A DNA stretch of 64,000 nt from Carposina sasakii (lineage: Eukaryota; Arthropoda; Insecta; Lepidoptera; Carposinidae). Positions 35,040 through 45,484 of the stretch are shown piece by piece. The translations under genes were made by a program, and so were the position numbers. Each line of letters starts with the position of its first letter. Positions within the stretch are counted from its first letter, which is position 1. The DNA lies in NCBI GenBank assembly GCA_014607495.2, contig CP053157.1, forward strand, positions 2,542,001 through 2,606,000. The letters run 5' to 3'. The notes below the pieces were generated by a model. The model worked only from the letters and a program-made list of their open reading frames with translations. It made no database searches and was not told where the DNA came from.

Positions 35040-38000
35040 CCTAGATTTTCACACAACATCCGACAAAGTAGTTTCGACGATTAACAGCTTAGCCGCGGTA
35101 ATTTTTTTTAATCTATCGCGTAAAGTAAGGTCCCAAAGGAGGTGGCGTAACTACGTTTGTTCATGGAAACTACCTACTGTCACCGTGCGGCGGTAAGCTT
35201 AGTGATTGGTTCAAACTGCACTGCGCAAGCTACGTTGGTAGAAAAATTAACATTATCACATCTCCAAATCGTCCTTTATTCGTGATTTAAACTAATCCTT
35301 AGCGAGAAGCCGGTCGGTGCACGCCATTAGCCCAATTCCGCAGTCGTTTGCGCTTGCCAGATGATATCTAGTGCACTTTTATAACGTACACTTAAGTTGA
35401 AAAATGTGTGTCGTTAAATTGATCGCATAGTTAAATTACCAGGTTATTACTGGCCATTTCGCTCTATGGCATCGATTTTATCTGGCCACAACGTTTTTTG
35501 TTGAGTGTTTTAGTAAAAAGTGACCAGCTCAGGCATACCTATACTTGTTTCCATTACCCAACTATTATGTCTGCGGTGGACACACAGACAGACTAAATCT
35601 ACTCTACCTTGGGCTCTTGCTGTTTTTTAACAACTAACTAGATGTGAATTGAGAATCGATTTGCAAATGGAGGTATAAGACTAGATGCTGCTAGCTAGAG
35701 GCTGCTTTTCATCCCGGAAAATTACGACATCCAGTTACTTATTTTCATTTCAACCAAACGCAAGAATATGAGTTTACGGCCTCTCGTGGGCGGCGTGAAT
35801 TCGGCAGTAAGTAAACTGTATGGAGCGGCAAAATCTAGACATGATGGACCCAAAAATGGGTGTTTTTTCCAGAATAAGCAATCAAACTAACCTCAAATTC
35901 GCCGACATAACACAAAGGGGAGGTTGCGATTTTTTACGGTTCATGCCTTCAACATCAACCCCTAACTTTGTGAGGTTATAGGGCAAAAGGTATGAAGGAT
36001 AAAGGCACCTTTTCCTCGTCATTAAGCAGCCCGTTTCATAACTTGGACCTTTCTATTATTTGGTGAGGTGACGCTTAGTATAATTTTACTGTAATACACA
36101 ACCAATAAGAACTCACGAAATTTTGTCAATATTCCATTCTAACCGCATTAAAAAATAGGTAGTATGAATAAACACTATTAAAAACTATATCTGCCAGATA
36201 ATTACATCAGTAATTCTAAACCTATTTACTTAAAACCAATTAATGTAATCCATTATCCATCCATACCAACCATTCTATCGACAACGCCCAAACCGTCTGC
36301 AGTCCCAATAGATACGATAATTTTCTTCACAATAACAATTCGTCTATCCAGTACTGTTTTGCAGGCCTCTTGAACTGGCATAATCAATAAATTTTATATG
36401 AATACAATATTTTTTAATAAGCAGAACATAACTTAATTCGAGCTATCTAATATCGATTAGGCTGCCATCGGCGGGTGACTGTATCGTGGAGATCTTCAGC
36501 CCCGGTATACCAGCTCGTTCATTTTACGCAATATGCAGCTTCAGTTAAGTAAACGTCTTTAAGGTCAGTCTTCGGCAGATTCGTTGACATTTAAATATCC
36601 CCTCGGGCGGATAGCTTAATACTTATCGAATCAATTTGACGAAATCTGTGCTTCACTCGGAATGTTTACTGTTGTATCAAAACTTAAGGAACGAGATCCC
36701 ACTGTAATAAAATATATGTATGTATATGTGTAAATAAGACATCTTCACAACTCGTTATTATGCGGAGTAGAGAGAAAAAGTTGTATTCTCACGTCGAGTT
36801 CCTGCACCCTCGAAAAACGGCGACTCGTAAATGAGATGACACCATTGCGCCGTCGAAAAAGGCGCGATGCCCGCAAATAATTATAAAACCTTTCTTTATG
36901 GATAGTAAAATCATGTAGTATTTCTATAATCTACTACGAGTATGACGAAGCTATAACGTCAAATTAAAGTACACTTTCCTATTTATTTGGATAGTTATTT
37001 GCTTTACATAGCTGTTTCTGTTTTATTATTATAGTATGAATAGACGCCATGCGACACACAAGTGTATTTAACTTTGGTTGTTTGTTATGTGGACCCAGAG
37101 ATCCAATAAGTGTATCGACCTCCCTGCATAGTTTCATAAATATAATCAGGTAAATACACGATTTTCAAGAAAGGGTACTGTTTTATCTTATTTTCGTATA
37201 ACAGATCTACCTTAATGAAATTACTTTACTCAATTTAAAGTTTTTTACGTATTTATGAACCGAAAGTCGAAACACATTAATTTACAGTTTTTTTATTTTT
37301 TTTATTTACAGATACAGAAAACACATTAATGAAACAATTTGAAACAGGGCTAATTGTTAGTTTAAAATTAGAAACACGTCCCACCCAACACATCCCCTAA
37401 ATAAAATGACTCATTGTAACCCCTATCTGCAATAATTTCTGCCCTCTGACCATTTAGAGGGGTTCCGTGGCCTTGGGTAAGATTAATGTACATGAATACA
37501 GAAATGTTTACACAGCTATTACCAAAAATAAATAGTAAAAACTTTTTCTAGACAAAGCAGTGGGACTCAGAGCCCCCATTTCATAAGGTGATGACAATAA
37601 ACCAGCTTATAGCAATTTCTGTGCAAAGCTCGATTACGATGTGTGTTCACAAGAACACCATACCATTGTCGTCTAAACATGTCGTGAAACGCGTAAAGAT
37701 TAGACAAAGCACAGCTTAAAATACGCGGACATTACGGAAACGCACTGACGCATCGTATTTAAACCATGTACGGAAAGGGTTGAAGAAGTCACACCCAATA
37801 CGCCGATATGCGCCAATGGCACCCGCGGCCAAATTGCAGACATTAGTCTAGTTGACTAGTGAATAAGCCTCCTTGTGACAACAGGTTTGGTGTGCAGACT
37901 CTTTAAGCAAGGCTGCCAGAATGGCTACCTCATAGCCAAATTGAATAGCTACATGAAACAGATGATATTTTTTTCATAGCAAATAATAATATGGTGTTGT

Positions 38001-38669
38001 ATCACAGGTGACTGATGCCAACTGATGACAAATGATGGCCAAAATCCTAATGCAATGGTTAACCTAGGAAAAGAAATTAATACACCAGTATTAGGACTTC
38101 TTCTAGACTTTAATGTGCCAACATTGTAAAGAGTTACAGTCTAGTTTCATTTTAAGAATTTATAAACTTATATTAATTACAGATTGTAACTTCATAAGTT
38201 AATAATTTTATAAGATTGTAACTTGTTTTGTTAGCCAAATAAATAAATAAACTACATAAGCTAAGACTGTATTATAACAAAATCAAAATATGTTTTGTTT
38301 AACTTTAGGTAAATATTTCACAAATCGAACTTATGATACCTGCAGTTTGGTAAAAGCAAAGGCACATTATGCTGGCTCTGTTTATTTTGAACATATTATA
38401 GAAACTGTGAACACAAAAAGCGAACACAAGTAGGTATTATTTGATGTGTTCGGTATAATTGTCTATTATGTCAAGTCATCAATTTCAGTTATTACATTCA
38501 CATAAAATGCAATGACTAGGTACATTAATTCATAGGGTGCACTATGTCCTGCATGCACTTAATGTCTTGAGAACCTAACTTAATAAATAAATAAAATAAT
38601 AAAATAGCCTTTATTTCAGACAATTATTTTGTAAATACATTTTTGCTCTTAACATATATAATTATTTAT
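35040..38669. other. No gene seen
   Basis: About 3.6 kb without recognisable exons. AT-rich with simple-sequence patches (for example 'aataaataaataaaataat' around 38585). It ends at the 3' side of a minus-strand LINE remnant. Confidence 0.4.
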
Positions 38670-39900
38670 TTACTGTCTGTATGCCTTTTGTAGGCAAAGG
38701 CCTCCCCTAACTCTTTCCATTTATCCCTATCCTTTGCTATTGTAGTCCAGCAACCTTGCCACACTTTTTTTCATCTCCCATTTCTTGTTGGCCTGCCACG
38801 TTTCCTCTTTTTGTCTCCGTAAACCAGTAATTATTGCTTTAGACCACTTTCTCTCCCTCTGATGTGGATGCCCATTTCCACTTTAACCTCTTAATTGTTG
38901 TAGTAATATCTTTTGTTTTAGTACTTTCTTTATATCAATATTTCTAACTTTGTCAGATAGCGCTTTCCCATCATACTTCGATCCATAGCTTTTGACAAAT
39001 TTCTAGCTTTTTGTAGTGGGATTGTTAAGTGCCCATGATTACAACCATAAGTTAGAACAGGAAGTATACACGTTCAAACAATTTCCGTTTTAGGCAATTT
39101 TCCGTTTTTTCAAATTTCTTTTAGGTTATTGTTTCCACCCGTTTCCAATACGTCTGTCAAGTTCTTTCAAGTTGAGTCATGTGGGGATATAATTTGACAG
39201 GTATAGGTACTCGTCTATATTCGTATGTTGTTGTTGAGGTAAATGGGTTCTTGTTTTCATTGGTCATGGCTTTTGTCTTCAATGTTCATACACAACCCCA
39301 CTTTTTGGCTTTCTGTATCTAGGTCACATATCATTTCATTCAGTCTGTCTTTGGAATTAGATTATTATCAGATCATCCGCAAATCTTAAATGGTGATTTA
39401 ATCATTGTTGATAATCCACATTCTCCCAATTTAATTTACGAATACCTCTTCTAACACCGCCGTGAAGAGTTTGGTGATACTGGACGCCCTGACGGACTCC
39501 TCTTTCAATTTTAATTTCTTCACCCTCTCTGCAACAATTTTGGCCTTGCTGTTTTCATAGACGTTTTTTAGGATTCTGGTGTATTTTTAACTCCTTGGTT
39601 TATTAGGGCTTGCCAGATTGCATTTCAAGTGAGTAAAGCTTTGCAAATCCAAACAACAGTAAAGGGTATATTGATCTTTTGCTTTTTCATTGTTTATGCA
39701 GGTATTATTAAATCCTGCTTGCTCCCTCGGTTGACTTTCATCTAGATTTTAGTCATTCTGTTGAATATTTTGGCGAAAATTTTGTAAATTTGACATCAGC
39801 TAATAGGGCGGTTGTTAATGTTGTTTTTGACACCTTTTTTGTGTAATAGTATGATTGTCGATTCCATTGATTGGGGAATCTCACTTTGTAGCACATCATT
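38670..39900 (-). pseudogene. Degraded RTE-like LINE reverse transcriptase
   Basis: Read on the minus strand from 39900 down, several reverse-transcriptase landmarks appear in order. These are IERGVRQG (the G(V)RQGD motif), HLRFADDLIII (the FADD catalytic motif, near 39370-39405), an SKDRLNEM... stretch, LTYG-type 'SNLWLQSWAL', and a C-terminal KWSKAIITG / WQANKKWE... region. Frameshifts and stops are frequent, so no long open frame remains. The product would have been the endonuclease-reverse transcriptase of a non-LTR element. Its 5' end is missing. Confidence 0.7.
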
Positions 39901-39910
39901 GATATGTTTA

Positions 39911-39944
39911 ACTAACCTAACCTAACCTAACCTAACCTAACTTA
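39911..39944. repeat. Short (CCTAA)n / (TTAGG)n tract
   Basis: Five to six consecutive CCTAA units, the complement of the TTAGG telomere repeat of most insects. It lies just upstream of the LINE remnant. A two-unit scrap also occurs near 43688. Confidence 0.7.
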
Positions 39945-41245
39945 CCCACCAACTATTAGTTTAGATAAGGTTTAGATTCAATTTTTTTTTTCTTTACGCG
40001 GGTGTAATGCCCTTTCATGTGGATAAAGTCCTGGGTGGCCGCTATAGTGTTGGTTTTAGATATTTTCAGGCAATTTTTTTAAATTATTCTTTCCGTAAGA
40101 ACCATCATTGTACTTCAAAGAATATTCTTTGAATTAAGAATTAGCAAAATTGGTGCAGTTGTTCTCGAGATTTGCACTTAGCAACACATTCATTTTTATA
40201 TTATAGATTGCATTGTGTACTCAAAAAACTATAGATCATTATGCAGGTATTATTACAAAGAAAGAATATTTAATAGCTAGTTGGATGAAGCATTATAAAT
40301 TATTATTCTAATCCTGATTATTCTGATGAGAGTAAATAAGGAGGAGGACTATAAATAAAAAGGTTAACGCTACGCACGCTAAATAAATTGTACATAGGGA
40401 CGAATACCCCAGCCGTGCACCCGGCTAGAACAGGGCATGGGGTGGCCCGGCCAAACAAGCTACACCCACTCAATTCCACATACTACTCTCATTTAACTCC
40501 ATCAATCTAACTTGATTCTTATAATGAACAGTTTTTGAACATAGCCAGGATAGATAGATTATTTAAAACGTACCTTAGATCTGATGAAAGAACAGAACAA
40601 GACCGATGAATAAATCCTTGCAATACCAGTCAGCACTCAACTAAAAAACCTACAATGAAAAAACACCAATGCACTTGCAATTCACTTCCTTGAATACAAA
40701 AATGTAGCACAGAAAACTATATCACAATATTGTGTCATAAAATCTGTAGTAATACGTAGTAAAATAAGGAGAAATACAGCATTTCCAATACGAATATCAG
40801 CTTACAAAACACACATCCACCATCACAAAAATCTTTACGAAACTGAAAAGAAAAATAAGGCTGTGATGGTGGCGCCACTGTCAAACAAAAGCAAGCGGTT
40901 TTGACGGCTGTCAACTATAAAGTACCCTACACATAACAAGGTTTACCGGTTTTTTTTTCGCAATTTAACCAGTGGTATTTCCAGTTTCAGCACTTTGTAT
41001 TCAGGGTATAAAAGATGTTTAGATTGTGTTTTTCGATGATAAATGAAAAATGGATGCAAAAATATGTAGATTTTTATGTTTGATCAAGTCTGTCAAACAT
41101 TTATAGAGTTAGAGACCCTACAAACCTGTCTCTGTGGTCTATGGTTTTCTCTTCCTTGATTAAAAAATTAAAACATCTAAAGAATCAAAACAAAAGTGGA
41201 TGATTTTATTTTAACAAAAATAGTCAAAATTTTAGTTTTATAATC
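39945..41245. other. Region upstream of NUBP2; a family F scrap
   Basis: Contains a family F-like piece at about 39995-40045 ('cgcgggtgtaatgcc'). The 400 bases before the NUBP2 start presumably hold its promoter and 5' UTR, but no unambiguous core promoter element can be fixed. Confidence 0.35.
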
Positions 41246-41357
41246 ATGTTGGAATCTGTTAAAAATATTAATTCTAGTGCTATCCGGCAAAGGGGGTGTG
41301 GGGAAATCTACAGTTAGTACGCAGCTTGCTCTGACATTGAAAGAAAATGGATATAAG
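41246..41357 (+). CDS. Nubp2: NUBP2 exon 1
   Basis: The ATG at 41246 gives MLESVKNI, matching the fly-type N-terminus. The frame must then drop one base to continue as [14 protein letters not shown]. The exon ends in ...NGYK at a GTTAGG donor. The Walker A frame has an in-frame TAA at 41241 and no ATG of its own. Confidence 0.8.
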
Positions 41358-43157
41358 GTTAGGTCAATCCTATTGCACAATAACAATAGTTTTTATCTGA
41401 AGATGTTTCATATTTGACTATTTCCTTTCAGGTAGGGTTACTGGATGTAGATTTGTGTGGTCCTAGTGTACCATATATCTTGAATTTGGAAAATCAGAGC
41501 GTCCATCAAGGTCCTGAAGGATGGGTGCCTGTTTACATGGACCCAGAACAGAAACTAGCGGTTATGTCTATAGGATTCCTTCTTGCGTCCAGAAACGATG
41601 CTGTAGTGTGGCGAGGCCCAAAGAAGACATCTATGATTAAACAGTTTTTAGAAGATGTGTATTGGCAGGATTTGGATTATCTTGTTATTGATACTCCTCC
41701 AGGTAAGAGTCAAGTATAAAATACAAAAATTGGTGTAGATAGATCTGAAGAGCTTAAAGGTAGGGACAAACTAAGCCCAAGTACGCAACTTATGCTACGC
41801 GTTATGACATCTAGACTATGAAATTTATATGCTTGGAAACACACTTATCATACGCAATGTTGCGTACGACAAGTGTGTTTTTAAGTCATATATTTTCATA
41901 TAAAATTCGTAGTCTAGATGTCATAATGCATAGTATACGTTGCGTATGTGGGCTCAGTTCATCTCTACCTTAAGTAACACTATCAAGGTACATTTTATTA
42001 AGTTACCAGCGCCGCCCACAGCTTCGCCCGCGTAAGTGTATTACTCCCATGTGACACTGGGGTGGGTCCCTAGTTATCCATTATAAACCTTCCTTGTGAA
42101 TCACCCTGTGTATTAAAAAAACTGCATCAAAATCTGTTCCGTTCTTTGAAAGATCTAAGCATACAGCAGAAAGCTTTGTTTTATAATGCATACATAGTGA
42201 TTTTCTTGTTGTTCAGTTTCTATCAGTTTTATTAAATAGAGTAAAAAGTACAGTAGATATGGTAGATCATTGCAGTACATAATATTCAAGTCTGTGGGTA
42301 AAGTAGGTAGGCAAAGGAATTACACAGCTATGTACTATATTAGTGTAAGTTTATCACTCGTGAAGACAGCATCACATATGATGCTCAGTCACTGCAATGT
42401 CACTAACAATATTGAATATATTAATGCATGCATGCACACCATTATTGTTGTCAAATGCAAATGGTCCTTTATTTTCAGGCACCTCTGATGAACACATAAC
42501 AGTGATGGAGAACCTCCGTCAAGTGCCACACTGCAGTGCTATCCTGGTGACCACACCACAAGAAGTTGCTATTGAGGATGTCCGGAAAGAAATTACCTTC
42601 TGTAGGAAAACTGGAATACCCATCTTGGGTATAATTGAAAATATGAGTGGGTAAGTATAAATTTTTCATTCAATGTAATGGTAAAAAGAATTGGATGTCC
42701 TATTCATATATAATGATAATGTAGAACATTGCCAACATCTTTTTCAATGTATTTATTCATTTTCCCAACAAGAATAGTTGTTATAATACAATACAATATA
42801 CACAATAAAGATTTAACAAATAAAGTTGATTAAATAAACGTGTGCAAAGGCATGCTTGTCTTAAAGAGAACTTGCTTTAATTTATTTAGATTAACCAAAT
42901 CAATGTTTTTAAATACAGATTTGAATGTCCCACCTGCAGTGAATGCACAAACATATTCTCCTCGGGCGGTGGGAAGTCGTTAGCGGAGTATGCAAAATTA
43001 CCTTTCTTAGGCAGTGTGCCGATAGATCCACGGGTTGGGAAACTAGCTGGACAAGGTATGGCCGCTGTAAAGGAGCTACCAGACTCCCACTACTAGCAAG
43101 GTATTTAGTGACTTAGTGAGGACTTTGGCCAATTCTACTGTTAATGGTGTTTTGTAG
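41246..43157 (+). CDS. Nubp2: NUBP2, cytosolic Fe-S cluster assembly scaffold (4 exons, two apparent frameshifts)
   Basis: P-loop NTPase of the Mrp/NBP35 family. With NUBP1 it forms the cytosolic scaffold that assembles 4Fe-4S clusters for cytosolic and nuclear proteins. Exons 41246-41357, 41432-41702, 42479-42650 and 42919-43157 are joined by GT-AG introns. The expected product is 263 residues, close to the usual 260-270. Visible motifs: deviant Walker [11 protein letters not shown] (about residues 13-22), DVDLCGPS (42-49), [15 protein letters not shown] spanning the exon 2/3 junction, and C-terminal CPTC (C188, C191), the cluster-ligating CPxC motif. One extra base within 41261-41272 separates the ATG frame from the Walker A frame, and one extra base near 43086-43088 causes an early TAG at 43094. 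Correcting both restores [12 protein letters not shown] and [16 protein letters not shown] infer sequence error rather than a dead gene. Confidence 0.88.
41432..41702 (+). CDS. Nubp2: NUBP2 exon 2
   Basis: Begins [17 protein letters not shown] after TTTCCTTTCAG and ends IDTPPG at a GTAAGA donor (phase 1). Contains the [10 protein letters not shown] and WRGPKKT signatures of the family. Confidence 0.95.
41758..41969. mobile_element. piggyBac-like MITE in NUBP2 intron 2
   Basis: Imperfect terminal inverted repeats (AGGTAGGGACAAACTAAGCCC / complement GGTAGAGATGAACTGAGCCC) are flanked on both sides by TTAA (41754-41757, 41970-41973), the target of piggyBac elements. About 212 bp, hairpin-like, non-coding. 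Confidence 0.7.
41998..42192 (-). repeat. Dispersed family F repeat in NUBP2 intron 2
   Basis: 'gccgcccacagcttcgcccg' to 'gctttgttttataatg', the reverse complement of the 1535 copy. Confidence 0.6.
42479..42650 (+). CDS. Nubp2: NUBP2 exon 3
   Basis: Preceded by TTTATTTTCAG. Reads [16 protein letters not shown] ... [16 protein letters not shown] ... [10 protein letters not shown] and ends in phase 2 at a GTAAGT donor. Strongly conserved family sequence. Confidence 0.95.
42919..43157 (+). CDS. Nubp2: NUBP2 exon 4
   Basis: Starts after [21 protein letters not shown] carries the cluster-binding cysteines, followed by [14 protein letters not shown]. The literal frame stops at 43094-43096. The +1 frame continues with the expected C-terminal helix to a stop at 43155-43157. 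Confidence 0.85.
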
Positions 43158-43264
43158 ATATTAATATTATGAATATGTAAATAGACATTTTATAAGAGAA
43201 TGTGATTGCTTACCGTTGTAAATAATATCATTCCGTAAATTGTTACACATGATGTAGGTATAAG

Positions 43265-43270
43265 AATAAA
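43265..43270 (+). terminator. Probable NUBP2 polyadenylation signal (AATAAA)
   Basis: Canonical AATAAA about 110 bases after the inferred stop codon, in an AT-rich 3' region. Confidence 0.5.
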
Positions 43271-43512
43271 ATTGTACCGAAAGTTTTTTTATTTAATTAC
43301 TATATTTTTATTTGAATTATAGTTCATACATTATTTTATATAAATGTAACTGCTTTGTTTTCAATATAATATCATATTTTACTATTTTTATGGCTGTTTA
43401 AATTTTGCAATATCCAGTTTACGATATACAAAATCCAGGCAATTTTTTTTTTTTTTTTGTAATAAATAAGTAAATATCAAATATATTATCAATTACACGT
43501 ATCTTATGACTA

Positions 43513-43812
43513 TGTCGCAGGCAATTTGTATGATTCGTCTTTATACAAACGGCGTCGTCCGTTTATAAACGGTCGCCATTTTGAATAGTATGAGAGAAAA
43601 AATTCTTTTAGCACTTCGCCGGTCGCTGCAGGGACATGCTCGCTACGCTCGCTCGACTCGTGCGTTGTTATTTTAACAGGTCTAACATAACCTAACCTAA
43701 TTAATTAAGCAGACCAATTGCTAGAAGCCAAATTGTCTCGCTCCAAAACCCATACTATTCAAAATGCCTAGTCGTTTTGTATAAAGACGAATCATACAAA
43801 TTGCCTGCGACA
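43513..43812. mobile_element. 300-bp MITE with about 35-bp inverted repeats
   Basis: Ends TGTCGCAGGCAATTTGTATG and its perfect complement. A 4-bp duplication ACTA (43509-43512, 43813-43816) flanks it. The interior is non-coding and includes a GC-rich patch of 'cgctacgctcgctcgactcg'. It lies between the convergent NUBP2 and cry1 3' ends. Superfamily not assigned. Confidence 0.75.
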
Positions 43813-44002
43813 ACTACATGGCAAAAATTCTTTATAACTAAGTAAGTAATATATATTTTTGGTGGTGCATTTCACCGACTTATCTATAACCCATTAATTA
43901 GTAATTTCGAACTTTATCCTACAAAAATGACTAAAGCCTAATTTACATTGATACCATTTTCTTGCCAGTTGCTAACAACTTTATTGAAGCAACACATAAC
44001 TG

Positions 44003-44190
44003 CCCCCTGAATACCTAATTTTCAATAGCAAAGCCGAAGCAAAGCGATAGCGAAAATTGTACAATATTCGCCTTGAAATGTCAAAGTTCCTTTGAAATTC
44101 GTTTTACGTAATACGAATTTGACAAGCAATCAGCGATTTTTGTAAAATTTTCGCTATCGCTTTGCTTTTACTAGTTAGGTAATAAGGGGG
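44003..44190. mobile_element. 188-bp foldback MITE (CCCCCTGAATACCTAA family), copy 1
   Basis: Ends CCCCCTGAATACC / complement of GGTAATAAGGGGG. Internal arms 'gcaaagcgatagcgaaaatt' and 'attttcgctatcgctttgc' pair. A second copy is at 53830-54020 and a half copy at 51747-51807, all within about 10 kb. Confidence 0.75.
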
Positions 44191-45370
44191 CTGGCATGGT
44201 CTAAAATGCCAACTGTTAAGGTTACAGGTTTTACTACTAATGGCATAATATATTAATAATTGCTCTTGAATGTACAAAGTATTATGTAAATTGTGCATAA
44301 CAATGGAAATAGAAATATACTTTTTTGGCACTGGTAGCATACAATATAACAATAAACCAAAAATTTACACAGGACGAAACATTTTTCCAAGAACACAAGG
44401 ATAAAAGTACTCCCTGGGCACTAGTTTAACTGGAATGCTAAAAATATTTTATTCCAATGACTATGTTTAAAAAAAATAATGAAAAATGTAGATAGGCAGG
44501 GCCGGCCCGCCCATACGGCGAACAGAGCAGTCGCTCCAGGCGCCTAAATGGTAAAGATATAGGTATATATTATTAGGAGCAAACAGGAGAGGCGCTATAA
44601 TTAGATCTCGCTCCATTCTAAAATTTACTTCGCGCCGGCGCTGTGATAGGTCTTTATTTTCTCACCACAATTTCGCATCTTAAATTACATAGCAATATTA
44701 GGTACATTGTTATTTTCTACAAGTTAGCAAACTGCGGAGAGACTGGAGCCTAAGCTAGGCTTAAAGCCTGTTTTCAGGTCACCAGGTCTCAGCTCTTTTA
44801 GATACAAATAACAATAACAATTTGTCTATGGGTCATCTTATCAATCAAGTAAATAATAAGTTTACATTTCAAGATAGTGGTTAGTTGTGTGAGACAAAGC
44901 CTATTTAAAGAGGTATGTACCATAAAATGATGTGACAGTATATAATATTATTTAAGTAATAGTATGTAAGTATTATGTAGTTTATATTTTTTATAACTGT
45001 ATAAATAAATAAACTCCACAATAGTTTCTTTCTTACAAATTTTTAAATAGCCTACTTACTCAAAACTTATGTACGAGGCAAATAACATACACAAACAAAC
45101 ATACAAAATTCTTTATAAAACATCTATCATGCATGTTTTAAACTATGTCCAAACTTTTGGTTCATATCAAAAAGCTCTCGAAAATGAGAAACAAGCGAGT
45201 AATACTGAAAAAAAAAGTCTTTACAGACACAGAATAGACATACATAATAATAATATAGGTTGGGCAGAAGTGTGCAAAGTGCACACCCACTTTTCACCAG
45301 TTAGCCTATTAAGTCCCACGTGGTAGGGATTGACATTCAAATACAGAACATACTTAACGATGCATGCAGT
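44191..45370. other. Region after the cry1 stop; hAT-like scrap at 44497-44650
   Basis: Holds the expected cry1 3' UTR, though no clear minus-strand AATAAA was found within about 400 bases of the stop. 'cagggccggcccgccc' to 'cgcgccggcgctgtg' (44497-44650) resembles a degraded hAT-type repeat. The 85-codon frame at 45069-45326 is antisense to this 3' region and shows no domain. Confidence 0.35.
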
Positions 45371-45484
45371 TTACAGTCCATTGATGGCTTTCGGTTCCTC
45401 GGGCATCCACATGAACTGACGAATTTCGTCTTCGGATGATGGACAGCAATGAGGAGGTGCTTCTTGAAGAATCTCTCGTAGACG
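45371..45484 (-). CDS. cry1: cry1 exon 12 (C-terminal tail)
   Basis: Residues 498-534: [15 protein letters not shown] ... [18 protein letters not shown], then TAA. This is the short regulatory tail. FMW corresponds to the FFW motif that docks beside the flavin in fly CRY. Preceded by a CACCAG acceptor. Confidence 0.93.
   Translation of the reverse strand, partial: RLREILQEAPPHCCPSSEDEIRQFMWMPEEPKAINGL

Noticed and set aside
41007..41014. TATAAAAG as the NUBP2 TATA box
   Set aside because: AT-rich sequence gives such matches by chance, and no initiator or transcript evidence supports it.
45317..45322. CACGTG E-box as a clock-regulated element of cry1
   Set aside because: It lies downstream of the cry1 stop, not in a promoter, and one 6-base match is expected by chance.
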